Shown here: positions 25,522-34,129 of the stretch, piece by piece
Layout of the letters: the number at the start of each line of letters is the position of its first letter
Position numbering within the stretch: position 1 is the first letter of the stretch
Assembly (NCBI RefSeq): GCF_040548875.1
Contig: NZ_JBEPSJ010000001.1
Coordinates: 248,001-312,000 of the forward strand
Reading direction: 5' to 3'
DNA length: 64,000 nucleotides
Source of the DNA: Conyzicola nivalis_A
Lineage (GTDB): Bacteria; Actinomycetota; Actinomycetes; Actinomycetales; Microbacteriaceae
Notes under the pieces: model-generated
Databases searched by the model: none
Seen by the model: the letters and a program-made list of their open reading frames with translations, nothing else
What the model was told of the DNA's origin: nothing
Position numbers and translations under genes: made by a program

Positions 25522-27063
25522 CTAGTCCCCGCCCGCGAGGAAGGCCTGCAGCTTGGCCACGGCCTGGTCGATGCTGAAGCTGGCGGCCTTCTGCCGAGGC
25601 GGAAATTCCCTGAACGTCGCCAGGAACCGGCCCATGAGGATCTGGGCGGCGAAGACCAGGTACGCGTTTGTGAGCAGCCAGTCGTAGTAGGTGTTCGACG
25701 TGATGTCCGCCTGCTCGTAGGGGTCGGTGCGCAGGTTGAACAGCTTCGGCACCCTGAGAGGCGTGAACGGGTTGGCCCAGACCGCGAGCGTGCCCGGGAG
25801 GCGCTGCTCCATAAAGACGATCTTCCAGTTGTCGAAGCGCATCGCGAGCACGTCTCCGTCGTCGGAGAAGTAGACCAGCCCCTCCCGTGGACTGGAGGCC
25901 TCCTGGCCGGTCAGGTACGGCAGCAGGTTGTACCCGTCGATATGCACCTTGAACGTGGTGTCGCCGACGGTCTTCCCCTGCGTGAGCTCGTCGACCGTCG
26001 TGGTGTCGCCGGCCGCGGCGAGCAGTGTGGGCAGCCAGTCGTGGTGCTGCACGATATCGTTCGAGACGGTGCCCGCGGCTATGCGGCCGGGCCAGCGGAT
26101 CAGCTCGGGCACCCGGAACGCGCCCTCCCAGTTGGTGTTCTTCTCGCTGCGGAACGGCGTTGTGCCGCCGTCGGGCCAGGTGTTGGAGTGCGGCCCGTTG
26201 TCGGTCGAATAGATCACGATCGTGTCATCCGCCAGTCCCAGCTCGTCGAGCTGGTCGAGCAGTTCGCCGACGATGGCGTCGTGGTCGATCATCGTGTCGT
26301 GGTACTCGGACTGCCAACGGCCTGCCTGCCCCACGCTCGACGGCTTGGGGTGCGTGCGGAAATGCATGTGGGTGGTGTTCATCCAGACGAAGAAGGGGGT
26401 GTCGGCCTCGTGGGCGCGGGCGATGAAGTTCTTGGCGGCCGCGGCGAACTCCTCGTCGACGGTCTCCATGCGCGCCTTGGTCAGCGGGCCGGTGTCTTCG
26501 ATGCGCTGCTTGCCGGTGACCCCGTAGCGCTCGTCGGTGGTGTCGTCGACCTCGTCGGTGGCCCAGGAGTGGATGACCCCGCGTGGACGCGCCTTGCGGT
26601 TGAACTCCGGGAAGTCCTCGGTCGACGGCCAGTCGGGCGACTCCGGCTCCTCCTCCGCGTTGAGGTGGTAGAGGTTGCCGTAGAACTCGTCGAAGCCGTG
26701 CACGGTGGGGAGGAACTCGTTCTTGTCTCCCAGGTGGTTCTTGCCGAACTGGCCGGTGGCGTAGCCGAGCGGCTTGAGCAACTGCGCGATGGTGGGGTCT
26801 TCGGCGCGCAGGCCGATGTCGGCGCCGGGGATGCCGACCTTGCTCAGTCCCGTGCGGAACACGCTCTGACCGGTGATGAACGAAGCCCGGCCCGCCGTGC
26901 AGCTCTGTTCTCCGTAGGAGTCGGTGAAGCGCATGCCCTCGTCGGCGATCCTGTCGATGTTCGGGGTGCGGTATCCCATCAGCCCGTCGCTGTAGCAGCT
27001 GAGATTGCTGATGCCGATGTCGTCGCCCCAGATCACGAGGATGTTCGGCTTGCCGTCGGTCAT
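25522..27063 (-). CDS. Formylglycine-dependent arylsulfatase
   Basis: The 513-residue protein has the metal site NILVIWGDDIG (residues 7-17) and the modification motif SCTAGR (Cys 55), a CxAxR version of the sulfatase signature recognised by FGE. It also has ATGQFGKNHLGD and VIYSTDNGPHSNTWPDGG for metal and sulfate binding. It hydrolyses sulfate esters. I chose ATG 27063 because GGAGG lies 5 bases upstream. The maturase gene follows, and an Lrp-type regulator precedes on the same strand. No signal peptide is evident, so it may act in the cytoplasm. Confidence 0.92.
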   Translation of the reverse strand: MTDGKPNILVIWGDDIGISNLSCYSDGLMGYRTPNIDRIADEGMRFTDSYGEQSCTAGRASFITGQSVFRTGLSKVGIPGADIGLRAEDPTIAQLLKPLGYATGQFGKNHLGDKNEFLPTVHGFDEFYGNLYHLNAEEEPESPDWPSTEDFPEFNRKARPRGVIHSWATDEVDDTTDERYGVTGKQRIEDTGPLTKARMETVDEEFAAAAKNFIARAHEADTPFFVWMNTTHMHFRTHPKPSSVGQAGRWQSEYHDTMIDHDAIVGELLDQLDELGLADDTIVIYSTDNGPHSNTWPDGGTTPFRSEKNTNWEGAFRVPELIRWPGRIAAGTVSNDIVQHHDWLPTLLAAAGDTTTVDELTQGKTVGDTTFKVHIDGYNLLPYLTGQEASSPREGLVYFSDDGDVLAMRFDNWKIVFMEQRLPGTLAVWANPFTPLRVPKLFNLRTDPYEQADITSNTYYDWLLTNAYLVFAAQILMGRFLATFREFPPRQKAASFSIDQAVAKLQAFLAGGD

Positions 27064-27142
27064 GTGTGCCTCCATCGGTGTCGTTGGAAGACAGCCTGTG
27101 CGGCGTGTGCCCGTGGCTCTTCACCCCGGGCGGGTGACAGGG

Positions 27143-27607
27143 CTAGACCGCTGGAGGGAGGATGGCGCGCGGCAGAAGCGGTGAGGAGTACACGACGCTC
27201 GTGGTCACGCTGCCGAGGGTGCCGATGCGCCCGCTGACCCGTTCGAGGTGTCCCATAGAGGTGGCCACGACCTTCATGATGAAGCAGTCGTCTCCCGTGA
27301 CGTGGTGGGCCTCGACGACCTCGGGGGTGTCGGCGAGCAGCCGGTGCAGTGGGTCGTAGCTGCTGCTCGGATAGCGCAGGCGCAGAAACGCCATGATCGA
27401 GAACCCGAGCGGTTCCGGCTCTACCCGCGCGCCGTAGCCGCTGATGATGCCCGACTCCTCGAGGCGCCGAACCCGCTCCGCCGCCGCGCTGTGCGACATG
27501 CTGATGCTTCGTGCGAGGTCGGCGATGCTCAGGCGTCCGTTCGCCTGGAGGGCTATCAGGATCGCCGTATCGACCTTGTCGAGAGCGGAAGTGATATTCG
27601 CGGTCAT
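27143..27607 (-). CDS. Lrp/AsnC-family transcriptional regulator
   Basis: The 154-residue protein has an N-terminal winged helix (LDKVDTAILIALQANGRLSIADLARSISMSHSAAAERVRRLEESGIISGY) and an AsnC/RAM ligand domain (VVEAHHVTGDDCFIMKVVA). It lies 79 bp upstream of the sulfatase gene on the same strand and is divergent from the rhodanese gene, so it may control either. The start ATG 27607 matches family length. Confidence 0.9.
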   Translation of the reverse strand: MTANITSALDKVDTAILIALQANGRLSIADLARSISMSHSAAAERVRRLEESGIISGYGARVEPEPLGFSIMAFLRLRYPSSSYDPLHRLLADTPEVVEAHHVTGDDCFIMKVVATSMGHLERVSGRIGTLGSVTTSVVYSSPLLPRAILPPAV

Positions 27608-27700
27608 GACGAAACTATGGCACGAGAATGGCGGTCTGCTCGCGTTAATGGCGTGGATTGGCTCTTCAGAACCGCATTCCGGCTTGGATATCGTCGGTGC

Positions 27701-28144
27701 ATGCACATCACACCCTCACAGACCGATCGCCTCGTCGCCCATTTCTCGTCGAAACTCGACTTCGAGACCGACCCCTCCGATGTTCACGCAGACCTGGAAA
27801 ACGGGGTGAGGTTCGCGCTGATCGACTCGCGCGGGGTCTCCGGATGGCGTCAGGACCGGGTGACGGGTGCACTGCACATGCCGACCGCCGAGATCGCCGT
27901 TCGCGCTGCCGCCGAGATCCCCCTCGACATGCCCGTGGTGACCTATTGCTGGGGGCCGGGATGCAACGGCTCCACGCGTGCGGCGCTGGAGTTCGCGAAG
28001 CTCGGGTACCGGGTCGTGGAGATGATCGGCGGCTACGAGTACTGGGCGCGGGAGGGGTACCCGACCGAGAACGACGACGGGGCCACGACGCGCCCGAAGG
28101 ACGCGCTCACCGCGCCGATGAACTCCATCACCTGTGACTGCTGA
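27701..28144 (+). CDS. Rhodanese-like domain protein
   Basis: The 147-residue single-domain rhodanese has FALIDSRGVSGWRQDRVTGALHMP and the active-site loop TYCWGPGCNGSTRAA (about 85-99). Two cysteines flank the loop; the first is at the usual persulfide position. It likely moves sulfane sulfur. It ends CDC. The stop overlaps the next acetyltransferase by 11 bp. Divergent from the Lrp/sulfatase/FGE genes, it may belong to the same sulfur-related locus. Confidence 0.85.
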   Translation: MHITPSQTDRLVAHFSSKLDFETDPSDVHADLENGVRFALIDSRGVSGWRQDRVTGALHMPTAEIAVRAAAEIPLDMPVVTYCWGPGCNGSTRAALEFAKLGYRVVEMIGGYEYWAREGYPTENDDGATTRPKDALTAPMNSITCDC

Positions 28145-28607
28145 ACCGTCGGGGCCGGTCACGATACGGATGGCGCGGCCCGACGATCTCGCAGAGCTGG
28201 AGCTGCTCATCCGCGAGCACGCCCTGTTCGAGCGGGCGGCACCGATCGACGGTGGACTCGTTGCGCGCCTGGAGTCGCTCCTGTTCTCGCCGCCGCCCCG
28301 ACTGCACGCCATCGTCGCCGAGGGGGACGGGGGTCTGGACGGGTATGCGACGGCGAGCCTCGAGGTGTCGACGTGGAGGGCATCCCACTTTCTGCACCTC
28401 GACTGCCTGTATCTGCGTCCCGGCGCCCGCGGGGCGGGGATCGGGCGCCGGATCCTCGACCGCGTGCGGGTGCTCGCGCTCGAGCTCGGGGTCGCCGAGG
28501 TGCAGTGGCAGACGCCCGACTGGAACGACGACGCAGTGCGCTTCTACGAGCGGCAGGGCGCGGTCTATCGCGACAAGAAGCGGTTCACGCTCGACGTGAC
28601 GCGCTAG
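28134..28607 (+). CDS. GNAT-family N-acetyltransferase
   Basis: The 157-residue protein (GTG start, overlapping the rhodanese gene by 11 bp) has the CoA loop YLRPGARGAGIGRRILDRV (about 98-116) and the C-terminal RFYERQGAVYRDKKRF element. It resembles spermidine/spermine-type or diamine GNATs, but the acceptor is unknown. Likely co-translated with the rhodanese. Confidence 0.85.
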   Translation: MTAEPSGPVTIRMARPDDLAELELLIREHALFERAAPIDGGLVARLESLLFSPPPRLHAIVAEGDGGLDGYATASLEVSTWRASHFLHLDCLYLRPGARGAGIGRRILDRVRVLALELGVAEVQWQTPDWNDDAVRFYERQGAVYRDKKRFTLDVTR

Positions 28608-28622
28608 GGCGCCCCGGACTGA

Positions 28623-28967
28623 TCACGACGAGAGCAGCGCTCTGGCGCTCGAGTCGAGCGCCTCGGGCACGACGCGGTAGTACGCCCATTTCCCACGCTG
28701 CTCACGGGTGGCGAGGCCGGCGGCGACGAGCTTGCCCATGTGGTGCGACACCGTCGGCTGGGTCAGCCCGACCGGCTCGGTGAGGTCGCAGATGCACGCC
28801 TCGCCGCCGTCGCTCGCCGCGATGAGTGAGAGCAGGCGCACCCGGGTGGGGTCGCCGAGGGCCTTGAAGACACGCGCGATGCGCTCGGCCTGGGGCGCGT
28901 CGAGCACCCCGCCGGTCACGGTGGCGCAGCAGGAGGCGTCGTCGACGAGGGGGAGCGGCGAGGTCAT
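28623..28967 (-). CDS. ArsR/SmtB-family arsenic-type repressor
   Basis: The 114-residue protein has a winged helix (LGDPTRVRLLSLIAASDGGEACICDLTEPVGLTQPTVSHHMGKL). The Cys pair in ACICDL matches the ELCVCDL metal-binding helix of arsenic and antimony sensors. An N-terminal DASCCATV adds two more cysteines. It likely represses the divergent flavoprotein gene by binding the shared gap and releases on As(III). Confidence 0.88.
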   Translation of the reverse strand: MTSPLPLVDDASCCATVTGGVLDAPQAERIARVFKALGDPTRVRLLSLIAASDGGEACICDLTEPVGLTQPTVSHHMGKLVAAGLATREQRGKWAYYRVVPEALDSSARALLSS

Positions 28968-28984
28968 GGATTCATCCTGCCATT

Positions 28985-29028
28985 CATATTGACAAATGTC
29001 GATGTATCGACGAGTCTCGATGCATCGA
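28985..29028. promoter_or_regulatory. Probable ArsR operator/promoter with palindromes
   Basis: ATATTGACAAATGTCGATG is followed by TCGATGTATCGA (28999-29010) and the perfect palindrome TCGATGCATCGA (29017-29028), in the gap between the divergent arsR-type and flavoprotein genes. TTGACA at 28989 is a consensus -35 box on the + strand; the -10 is not clear. Confidence 0.6.
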
Positions 29029-29063
29029 AGTCAGCATCAGCCGCTCGTCGCGAGGAGACCACC

Positions 29064-30371
29064 GTGAGCCAACTGCCCGTCGTCGTGATCGGGGCCGGCC
29101 CGCAGGGGCTCGCCGCCGCCGCCCACCTGCTGGAGCGAGGGGAGTCGCCGCTGGTTCTGGAAGCGGGATCGGGGCCGGCGTCGGCCGTCGCCGAGTGGGG
29201 ACACGTGCGGTTGTTCTCCGACTGGAGAGAGCTCGTCGACCGGGCGGCGGCGCGTCTGCTCGAGCCCACGGGATGGGCGGCGCCCGAGAGCGGCTATCCG
29301 ACCGGCAGCGAGTGGATCTCGGCGTATCTCGCGCCGCTCGCCGCCGTCGTAGGGGAGCGCGTGCGGTACGGCACGCGTGTCACCGGCGTCGGGCGCAGGG
29401 GACGCGACCGGCTCGTCGACGCGGGGCGCGACGGGCAGCCCTTCACCGTTCATATCGTGGATGCCTCGGGGCGCGAGTCGCGCGTCGACGCTCGCGCCGT
29501 GATCGACGCCTCCGGCACATGGGGGCAACCGAACCCCGCCGGAGCCGATGGGCTTGCCGCGATCGGCGAGCGGGCGGCATCCGGGAGTCTGTCCTATCGC
29601 ATCCCCGACTTCGCGCACCCGCAGCCCTTCGCCGGAAGGCACACCGTCGTCGTAGGCAGCGGGCACTCGGCGGCGACCGCGGTGAACGAGCTGGCGAGAA
29701 TCGCCGGGAGTCACCCCGGAACGCGCGTCACCTGGGTGCTGCGGCGCGGCACTGTCGGCAACACCTTCGGCGGCGGGGAGGCCGACGAGCTGCCCGCCCG
29801 CGGGGCACTCGGTCTGCGGGCCAAGCGCGCCGTCGACGCCGGGGTGGTCGAACTCGTCACCGGCTTCCGCGTCGAACGCGTCGAGCAGGCCGCTGAAGGC
29901 GTCGTGCTCGTCTCCGAAGGCGGGCGCACGCTGCCGGCGGCCGACCGGGTCGTTGTGCTCACCGGCTTCCGTCCCGATCTGTCGTTCCTGTCGGAGATGC
30001 GCCTCGACCTCGATCCGACCCTGCAGGCTCCGGCGCGGATCGCTGCCGAGGTCGACCCGAACATCCACAGCTGCGGGTCGGTGCGGGCCACCGGAGCCTC
30101 CGACCTCGCCCAGCCGGAGAAGGGCCTCTACCTCGTGGGATCGAAGTCGTACGGGCGCGCGCCGACGTTCCTCGCGATGACCGGATACGAGCAGGTACGC
30201 AGCGTAGTGGCCGCGCTCGCCGGAGACCACGCCGCGGCGGCCCGCGTCGAGCTGGCGCTTCCCGACACGGGTGTGTGCGGCGGCTCGGGCGCCTTCGACG
30301 GCGACGGAGACGCGGCGGGATGCTGCGCGCCGACGCTGCTGCAGATCGGTCGCGCGCCGATGTCCGTGTAG
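29064..30371 (+). CDS. FAD-dependent oxidoreductase of the ars-linked (ArsO-like) type
   Basis: GAGGAG lies 6 bases before GTG 29064. The 435-residue flavoprotein has VVVIGAGPQGLAAAAHLL (residues 6-23, FAD), RIPDFAHPQPFAGRHTVVVGSGHSAATAV (about 188, NADPH Rossmann) and DRVVVLTGFRPD, like flavin-containing monooxygenases. A C-terminal cysteine set (TGVCGG and AGCCAP) resembles those of flavoproteins found in actinobacterial ars clusters (ArsO-like). It lies divergent from an ArsR repressor; no arsenite efflux or reductase gene is adjacent. The exact reaction is not established. Confidence 0.78.
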   Translation: MSQLPVVVIGAGPQGLAAAAHLLERGESPLVLEAGSGPASAVAEWGHVRLFSDWRELVDRAAARLLEPTGWAAPESGYPTGSEWISAYLAPLAAVVGERVRYGTRVTGVGRRGRDRLVDAGRDGQPFTVHIVDASGRESRVDARAVIDASGTWGQPNPAGADGLAAIGERAASGSLSYRIPDFAHPQPFAGRHTVVVGSGHSAATAVNELARIAGSHPGTRVTWVLRRGTVGNTFGGGEADELPARGALGLRAKRAVDAGVVELVTGFRVERVEQAAEGVVLVSEGGRTLPAADRVVVLTGFRPDLSFLSEMRLDLDPTLQAPARIAAEVDPNIHSCGSVRATGASDLAQPEKGLYLVGSKSYGRAPTFLAMTGYEQVRSVVAALAGDHAAAARVELALPDTGVCGGSGAFDGDGDAAGCCAPTLLQIGRAPMSV

Positions 30372-30386
30372 GCGCCTCCGCGTCAT

Positions 30387-30402
30387 TCGAACACATGTAC
30401 GA
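30387..30402 (+). promoter_or_regulatory. SOS box (LexA operator) of the dinB-type gene
   Basis: TCGAACACATGTACGA differs by one base from the palindrome TCGAAC-N4-GTTCGA used by LexA in actinobacteria and Bacillus. It ends 8 bp before the polymerase start, so transcription should be damage-inducible. Confidence 0.8.
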
Positions 30403-30410
30403 TAGCGCGC

Positions 30411-31454
30411 ATGGCGACCACCCTGCTGCTGCACGCCGACGCGGACTCCTTCTTCGCCTCGGTCGTCCTGCGGCACCGGCCCGAGCTCGCGACAGTGCCG
30501 GTCGCCGTCGTCGCCCACGTGTTCGTGGCGAGCGCCAATTACCCGGCCCGCGACCGCGGCGTGCGCGGCGGAATGCTAGCGCAGGAGGCGCAGCGGCTGT
30601 GCCCCGAGCTCGTGCTCATCGACGTGCCGCGCGACGAGGTCGAGGAGGTCAGCGACCGGCTGTTCGACATCTTCGGCGCGAGCGCCCGCACCGTGGAGCC
30701 CGGCTCGATGGAGGAGGCGTTTCTCGACGTCGGCACCGACGACTGGCAGATCGCCATCGAGGCCGCCCGGGGGCTGCGCGCGCGTGCCGCCCGCGAGCTC
30801 GGCATCCCGGTCAGCGTCGGCATCGGACGCACCAAGCTGATGGCGAAGCTGGCCTCCCGGGCGGCCAAGCCCGACGGGCTGCACGTGATCGGCCTCGAGG
30901 AGGAGCTGCGGCTGCGCGAGAGCCTGCCGATCACCGACGTCTGGGGGCTCGGCGCGAAGACCGTCGAACGGCTGCGTCTCATCGGCGTCGCGCGCATGGG
31001 CGACATCGACCGCGTGCCGCGCGACGAGCTGCAGCGGGTGTGCGGCACCACCATGGCCCGGAGGCTGTGGCGCATCCGTGACGCCACTGACGACTCCGTG
31101 CTGCACCCGATAGCGAGCCGCACCACCCTGACCTCGGAGGGCACCATCTCGGGCTTCAACCGCCGCGACTGGGCGCCGGTCGAACTGATGGAGGCGTGCA
31201 TCGAACGGGTCTGCCGCCGGGCCGAGCGCGCGGGCCTCGCCGCGACCGGCATCACGATCACTCTTCGAGGGGAGGCGTCGGCGTCCGACGTGGTGCTGAA
31301 ACACAGGGTCGCGGATGCCACGGCCGACTCGAGTATCTGGACGGAGGCGATGCGCGAGCCACTCGCGTCGGCGCCCGGCTCCCGTCTGATCGGCTTGCGC
31401 GCGACGCTGACCGGCCTTGTTCCCGTGGACCGGATCGAGCAGACGCTGTTCTGA
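30411..31454 (+). CDS. dinB: Y-family DNA polymerase (DinB/Pol IV type)
   Basis: The 347-residue protein has the palm motif LLLHADADSFFASV (about 5-18), the finger sequence VASANYPARDRGVRGGM, and a helix-hairpin-helix (WGLGAKTVERLRLIGV, about 184). It copies damaged DNA with low fidelity. The catalytic motif is SMEEAFLDV (about 99-107), where most DinB proteins have SIDEA: the first acidic residue is E instead of D. It lacks a clear C-terminal beta-clamp motif beyond IEQTLF. The SOS box upstream supports DNA-damage control. Confidence 0.9.
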   Translation: MATTLLLHADADSFFASVVLRHRPELATVPVAVVAHVFVASANYPARDRGVRGGMLAQEAQRLCPELVLIDVPRDEVEEVSDRLFDIFGASARTVEPGSMEEAFLDVGTDDWQIAIEAARGLRARAARELGIPVSVGIGRTKLMAKLASRAAKPDGLHVIGLEEELRLRESLPITDVWGLGAKTVERLRLIGVARMGDIDRVPRDELQRVCGTTMARRLWRIRDATDDSVLHPIASRTTLTSEGTISGFNRRDWAPVELMEACIERVCRRAERAGLAATGITITLRGEASASDVVLKHRVADATADSSIWTEAMREPLASAPGSRLIGLRATLTGLVPVDRIEQTLF

Positions 31455-31468
31455 CCGCCAGTTGCCGA

Positions 31469-31831
31469 TCAGCGCTTCTCGAGGGTGCCGATCTCGTCGC
31501 CGCCCGTTCGGTAGACGACGAGGGTGTCGCCGTCGACCTTCGCCGTGGACGCGAGGTTGAGCCAGGGCGTCACACCCTCGCACGCCTTGAGCGTGGACGC
31601 GAACGGGCCGAAGGTGAACGTGTCGCCGGAGATCGTGCCGGTGCCCTTGAGCGGGTTGCAGCCGTCGGTTCCCGAGAATGCTCCGTCGGACTCGATGCGC
31701 AGGGATGGCTCGCCCGGAGCGTCGTCTCCCCAGCTGCCGGTGAACGAAGAGCCTGAGGAGCAGCCGGTGATGGCGCTCACAGCCAGAATTGCCATGACGA
31801 CGACGGCCATCCGAGACGTCCTTGTGCCCAT
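31469..31831 (-). CDS. Lipoprotein with META-like domain
   Basis: The 120-residue protein has a lipoprotein signal (VVVMAILAVSAITGC, Cys at about 24). A short beta domain follows (GSWGDDAPGEPSLRIESDGAFSGTDGCNPLKGTGTISGDTFTFG) that resembles META/HslJ domains, including the GTDGCN turn. Outer face of the membrane, role unknown. Confidence 0.75.
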   Translation of the reverse strand: MGTRTSRMAVVVMAILAVSAITGCSSGSSFTGSWGDDAPGEPSLRIESDGAFSGTDGCNPLKGTGTISGDTFTFGPFASTLKACEGVTPWLNLASTAKVDGDTLVVYRTGGDEIGTLEKR

Positions 31832-31879
31832 ACGCCGAAGCCTAGCGAGCGAGCGTCGCGGTGGGAAGCGATCCCTGGC

Positions 31880-33061
31880 TCACGATCGCAGCCACTCGCG
31901 GGCGGCGGCGACCAGGGCCGCGACCCCGCGATCGAGCGTCGGCTGGATGTCCGGGGCGAAACGAGGCGAATGATTGGACGGGATGTCCCGGTCGACGGTT
32001 CCCGCGGTCGCGGCGACCCGATACGACTCCGGGTGAGCTCCGCCGAGGATCCAGTAGACCAGCGGTGCGTTCGCAGCGGTCGCGAGCAGACCGACGTCTT
32101 CGCTTCCGGAGACCTGTCCGGGGTCGATGACCGCCGCGTCGCCGAACAGCGCCCGGAACACCGTCATCGTGCGCTCGGTGGCCACTGGGTCGTTCACGGT
32201 CACCGGAAACGACTCGGCGTACTCGATCGTCGGGTCTGGCGCGCCCGACGCAGCGGACTCGGCGCGGACGATGCGCTCGATCGCGGCGAGAATGCGCTGC
32301 CGGACCTCCTCGCTGTACGCCCGGATGCTCAGCCCGATCTCCGCGATCTCGGGAATGATGTTGTTCTTCGTCCCGGCGCTCAGCCGTCCCACGGAGAGCA
32401 CCGCGGTATCCTGCGGCGCGATCTCACGGGACACGATCGACTGCAGCCGCCCCACGATCGCCGCCGCGATCACGATGGGATCGATCGTCGTCTCGGGCCT
32501 TGAGCCGTGACCGCCGCGTCCGCTCACCGTGACGTCGATGCTGTCGGCGGAGGCGAAGGCCGCTCCGGCATGAGCGCCCACCATGCCCGCGGTGACGGGG
32601 CCGACGTGTTGGCCGAGCACCACATCCGGAACCGGCACCTTCTCGTACAGTCCGTCGTCGAGCATCTTCTGCGCGCCGCCGCCGACCTCCTCGGCCGGCT
32701 GGAAGAGGGCGACCACCGTGCCGCTCCAGTCCTCCCGTGTGACGGCCAGCTCGCGGGCCGCGCCTATCAGGCACGCGACATGCACGTCGTGTCCGCACGC
32801 GTGCATGACGCCCGGCACGATGCTCGAGTACGAGAGCCCGGTGTCCTCGACCACCGGCAGCGCGTCCATGTCGGCACGCAGCAACACCGTGGGCCCCTCG
32901 CCGTTTCGCAGCACTCCGGCTACGCCGGTGACACCGATGCCCTCGATCACATCGAAACCCGCAGCGCGGAGTTCTGCGGCGGCGATCCCGGCCGTCCGGG
33001 TCTCCTCGAAGGAGAGCTCCGGGTGGGAATGCAGGTCGCGATACAGATCGTCGATGCTCAT
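31880..33061 (-). CDS. M20-family amidohydrolase (M20D-type peptidase)
   Basis: The 393-residue protein has RDLHSHPELSFEE, LLRADMDALPV, GVMHACGHDVH (about 103), LFQPAEEVGGG (about 136) and later QHVGPV and a C-terminal NHSPRF. These metal ligands and the lid layout define M20D amidohydrolases, which cleave N-acyl amino acids, hippurate or IAA conjugates. ATG 33061 is used; upstream codons belong to the gap. Confidence 0.92.
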   Translation of the reverse strand: MSIDDLYRDLHSHPELSFEETRTAGIAAAELRAAGFDVIEGIGVTGVAGVLRNGEGPTVLLRADMDALPVVEDTGLSYSSIVPGVMHACGHDVHVACLIGAARELAVTREDWSGTVVALFQPAEEVGGGAQKMLDDGLYEKVPVPDVVLGQHVGPVTAGMVGAHAGAAFASADSIDVTVSGRGGHGSRPETTIDPIVIAAAIVGRLQSIVSREIAPQDTAVLSVGRLSAGTKNNIIPEIAEIGLSIRAYSEEVRQRILAAIERIVRAESAASGAPDPTIEYAESFPVTVNDPVATERTMTVFRALFGDAAVIDPGQVSGSEDVGLLATAANAPLVYWILGGAHPESYRVAATAGTVDRDIPSNHSPRFAPDIQPTLDRGVAALVAAAREWLRS

Positions 33062-33176
33062 GGGCTCATAGTCCCGCAGGTGCCCGGCTGGACGCCAGCA
33101 TTTTCGAGCGACCCTCACCGGGTACGGTTTGTGAGACGGCCGCAACGACGCGGCCGCAGTGAACGGGGGTGACGGC

Positions 33177-33968
33177 ATGACAGGTGCCTACTTCGAGCCT
33201 GTGGCGGCGGGGGTCTACCGGCCCACCGCGCTGGCCGGCGGAGCATGGAACGACGACGAGATCCACTTCAGCCCGCTCGGCGGGCTCATCGTGCACGCCA
33301 TGGACCTGCACCGCGACGCGCGCGGCTCGCACGGCGACGGCAAAGAGCTCGGGCGCATCAGTTTCGACATCCTCGGATTCCTGGCCGCCGACGACTGCGC
33401 GATCTCGGTCGAGACCATCCGCCCCGGACGAACGATCGAGCTCGTCGAGGCGACCGTCACGATCGCCGGCCGCACCGCGGTTCTCGCCCGCGCCTGGTTC
33501 ATCGCCACCGCCGACACGGTCGTCGTCGCCGGGGGAGAACCGGCCTCGCTGCCCGAACCCGACGCCTGCGAGCCGTGGGCGATGTCGGAGGGCTGGCCCG
33601 GCGGCTACGTCGCCTCGCTCGAGGTGCGTGTGGTCGCGCCGCCGCTGCCGGGTCGCACCAGCGCCTGGCTGCGTACGGGTGCCGATCTCGTCGCCGATCA
33701 GCCGTCGAGCGCCCACGCTCGGTTCGTCGCCCTCATCGACACGGCGAATGGGATCGCCGTGCGCAAGTCGCCGACCGAGTGGATGTTTCCGAACCTCGAC
33801 CTCACCGTGCACCTCTACCGGCAGCCGACCGGGCCCTGGGTAGGCCTCGACACCACGGTGACGTTCGGACCAGCCGGACACGGTCTCACCAGCAGTGGGC
33901 TGCACGACGTCGACGGGCCGGTGGGTCGCGCGGAGCAGATCCTGACTCTGCGGCCGATCGTGGGGTGA
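33177..33968 (+). CDS. Acyl-CoA thioesterase-like (double hot-dog) protein
   Basis: The 263-residue protein carries two hot-dog-like halves: GRISFDILGFLAADDCAISVETIRPGRTIELVEATVTI and PNLDLTVHLYRQPTGPWVGLDTTVTF, the latter a family hallmark. It matches the TesB-like thioesterase superfamily. GGGGGTGACGGC just before ATG 33177 supplies the ribosome site. Substrate unknown. Confidence 0.82.
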   Translation: MTGAYFEPVAAGVYRPTALAGGAWNDDEIHFSPLGGLIVHAMDLHRDARGSHGDGKELGRISFDILGFLAADDCAISVETIRPGRTIELVEATVTIAGRTAVLARAWFIATADTVVVAGGEPASLPEPDACEPWAMSEGWPGGYVASLEVRVVAPPLPGRTSAWLRTGADLVADQPSSAHARFVALIDTANGIAVRKSPTEWMFPNLDLTVHLYRQPTGPWVGLDTTVTFGPAGHGLTSSGLHDVDGPVGRAEQILTLRPIVG

Positions 33969-34129
33969 GGAGATGATCGACGCGGCGCTGGTCGGCTGAC
34001 TCCACCGGACGCCGTCCATACCACGGATTCGCGCCGCGATCGATATGTTGAGAACATTCAAGAATCGAATTTTCCTCGACTACGCGTAGGCTGGCGTCGT
34101 TCACGATCACGACTGGCGAGGAACCGTAT

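Noticed and set aside
24595..27237. An 880-codon frame on the + strand opposite the sulfatase and FGE genes
   Set aside because: The minus-strand genes have catalytic motifs and ribosome sites; the + frame shows no recognisable domain and crosses gene boundaries.
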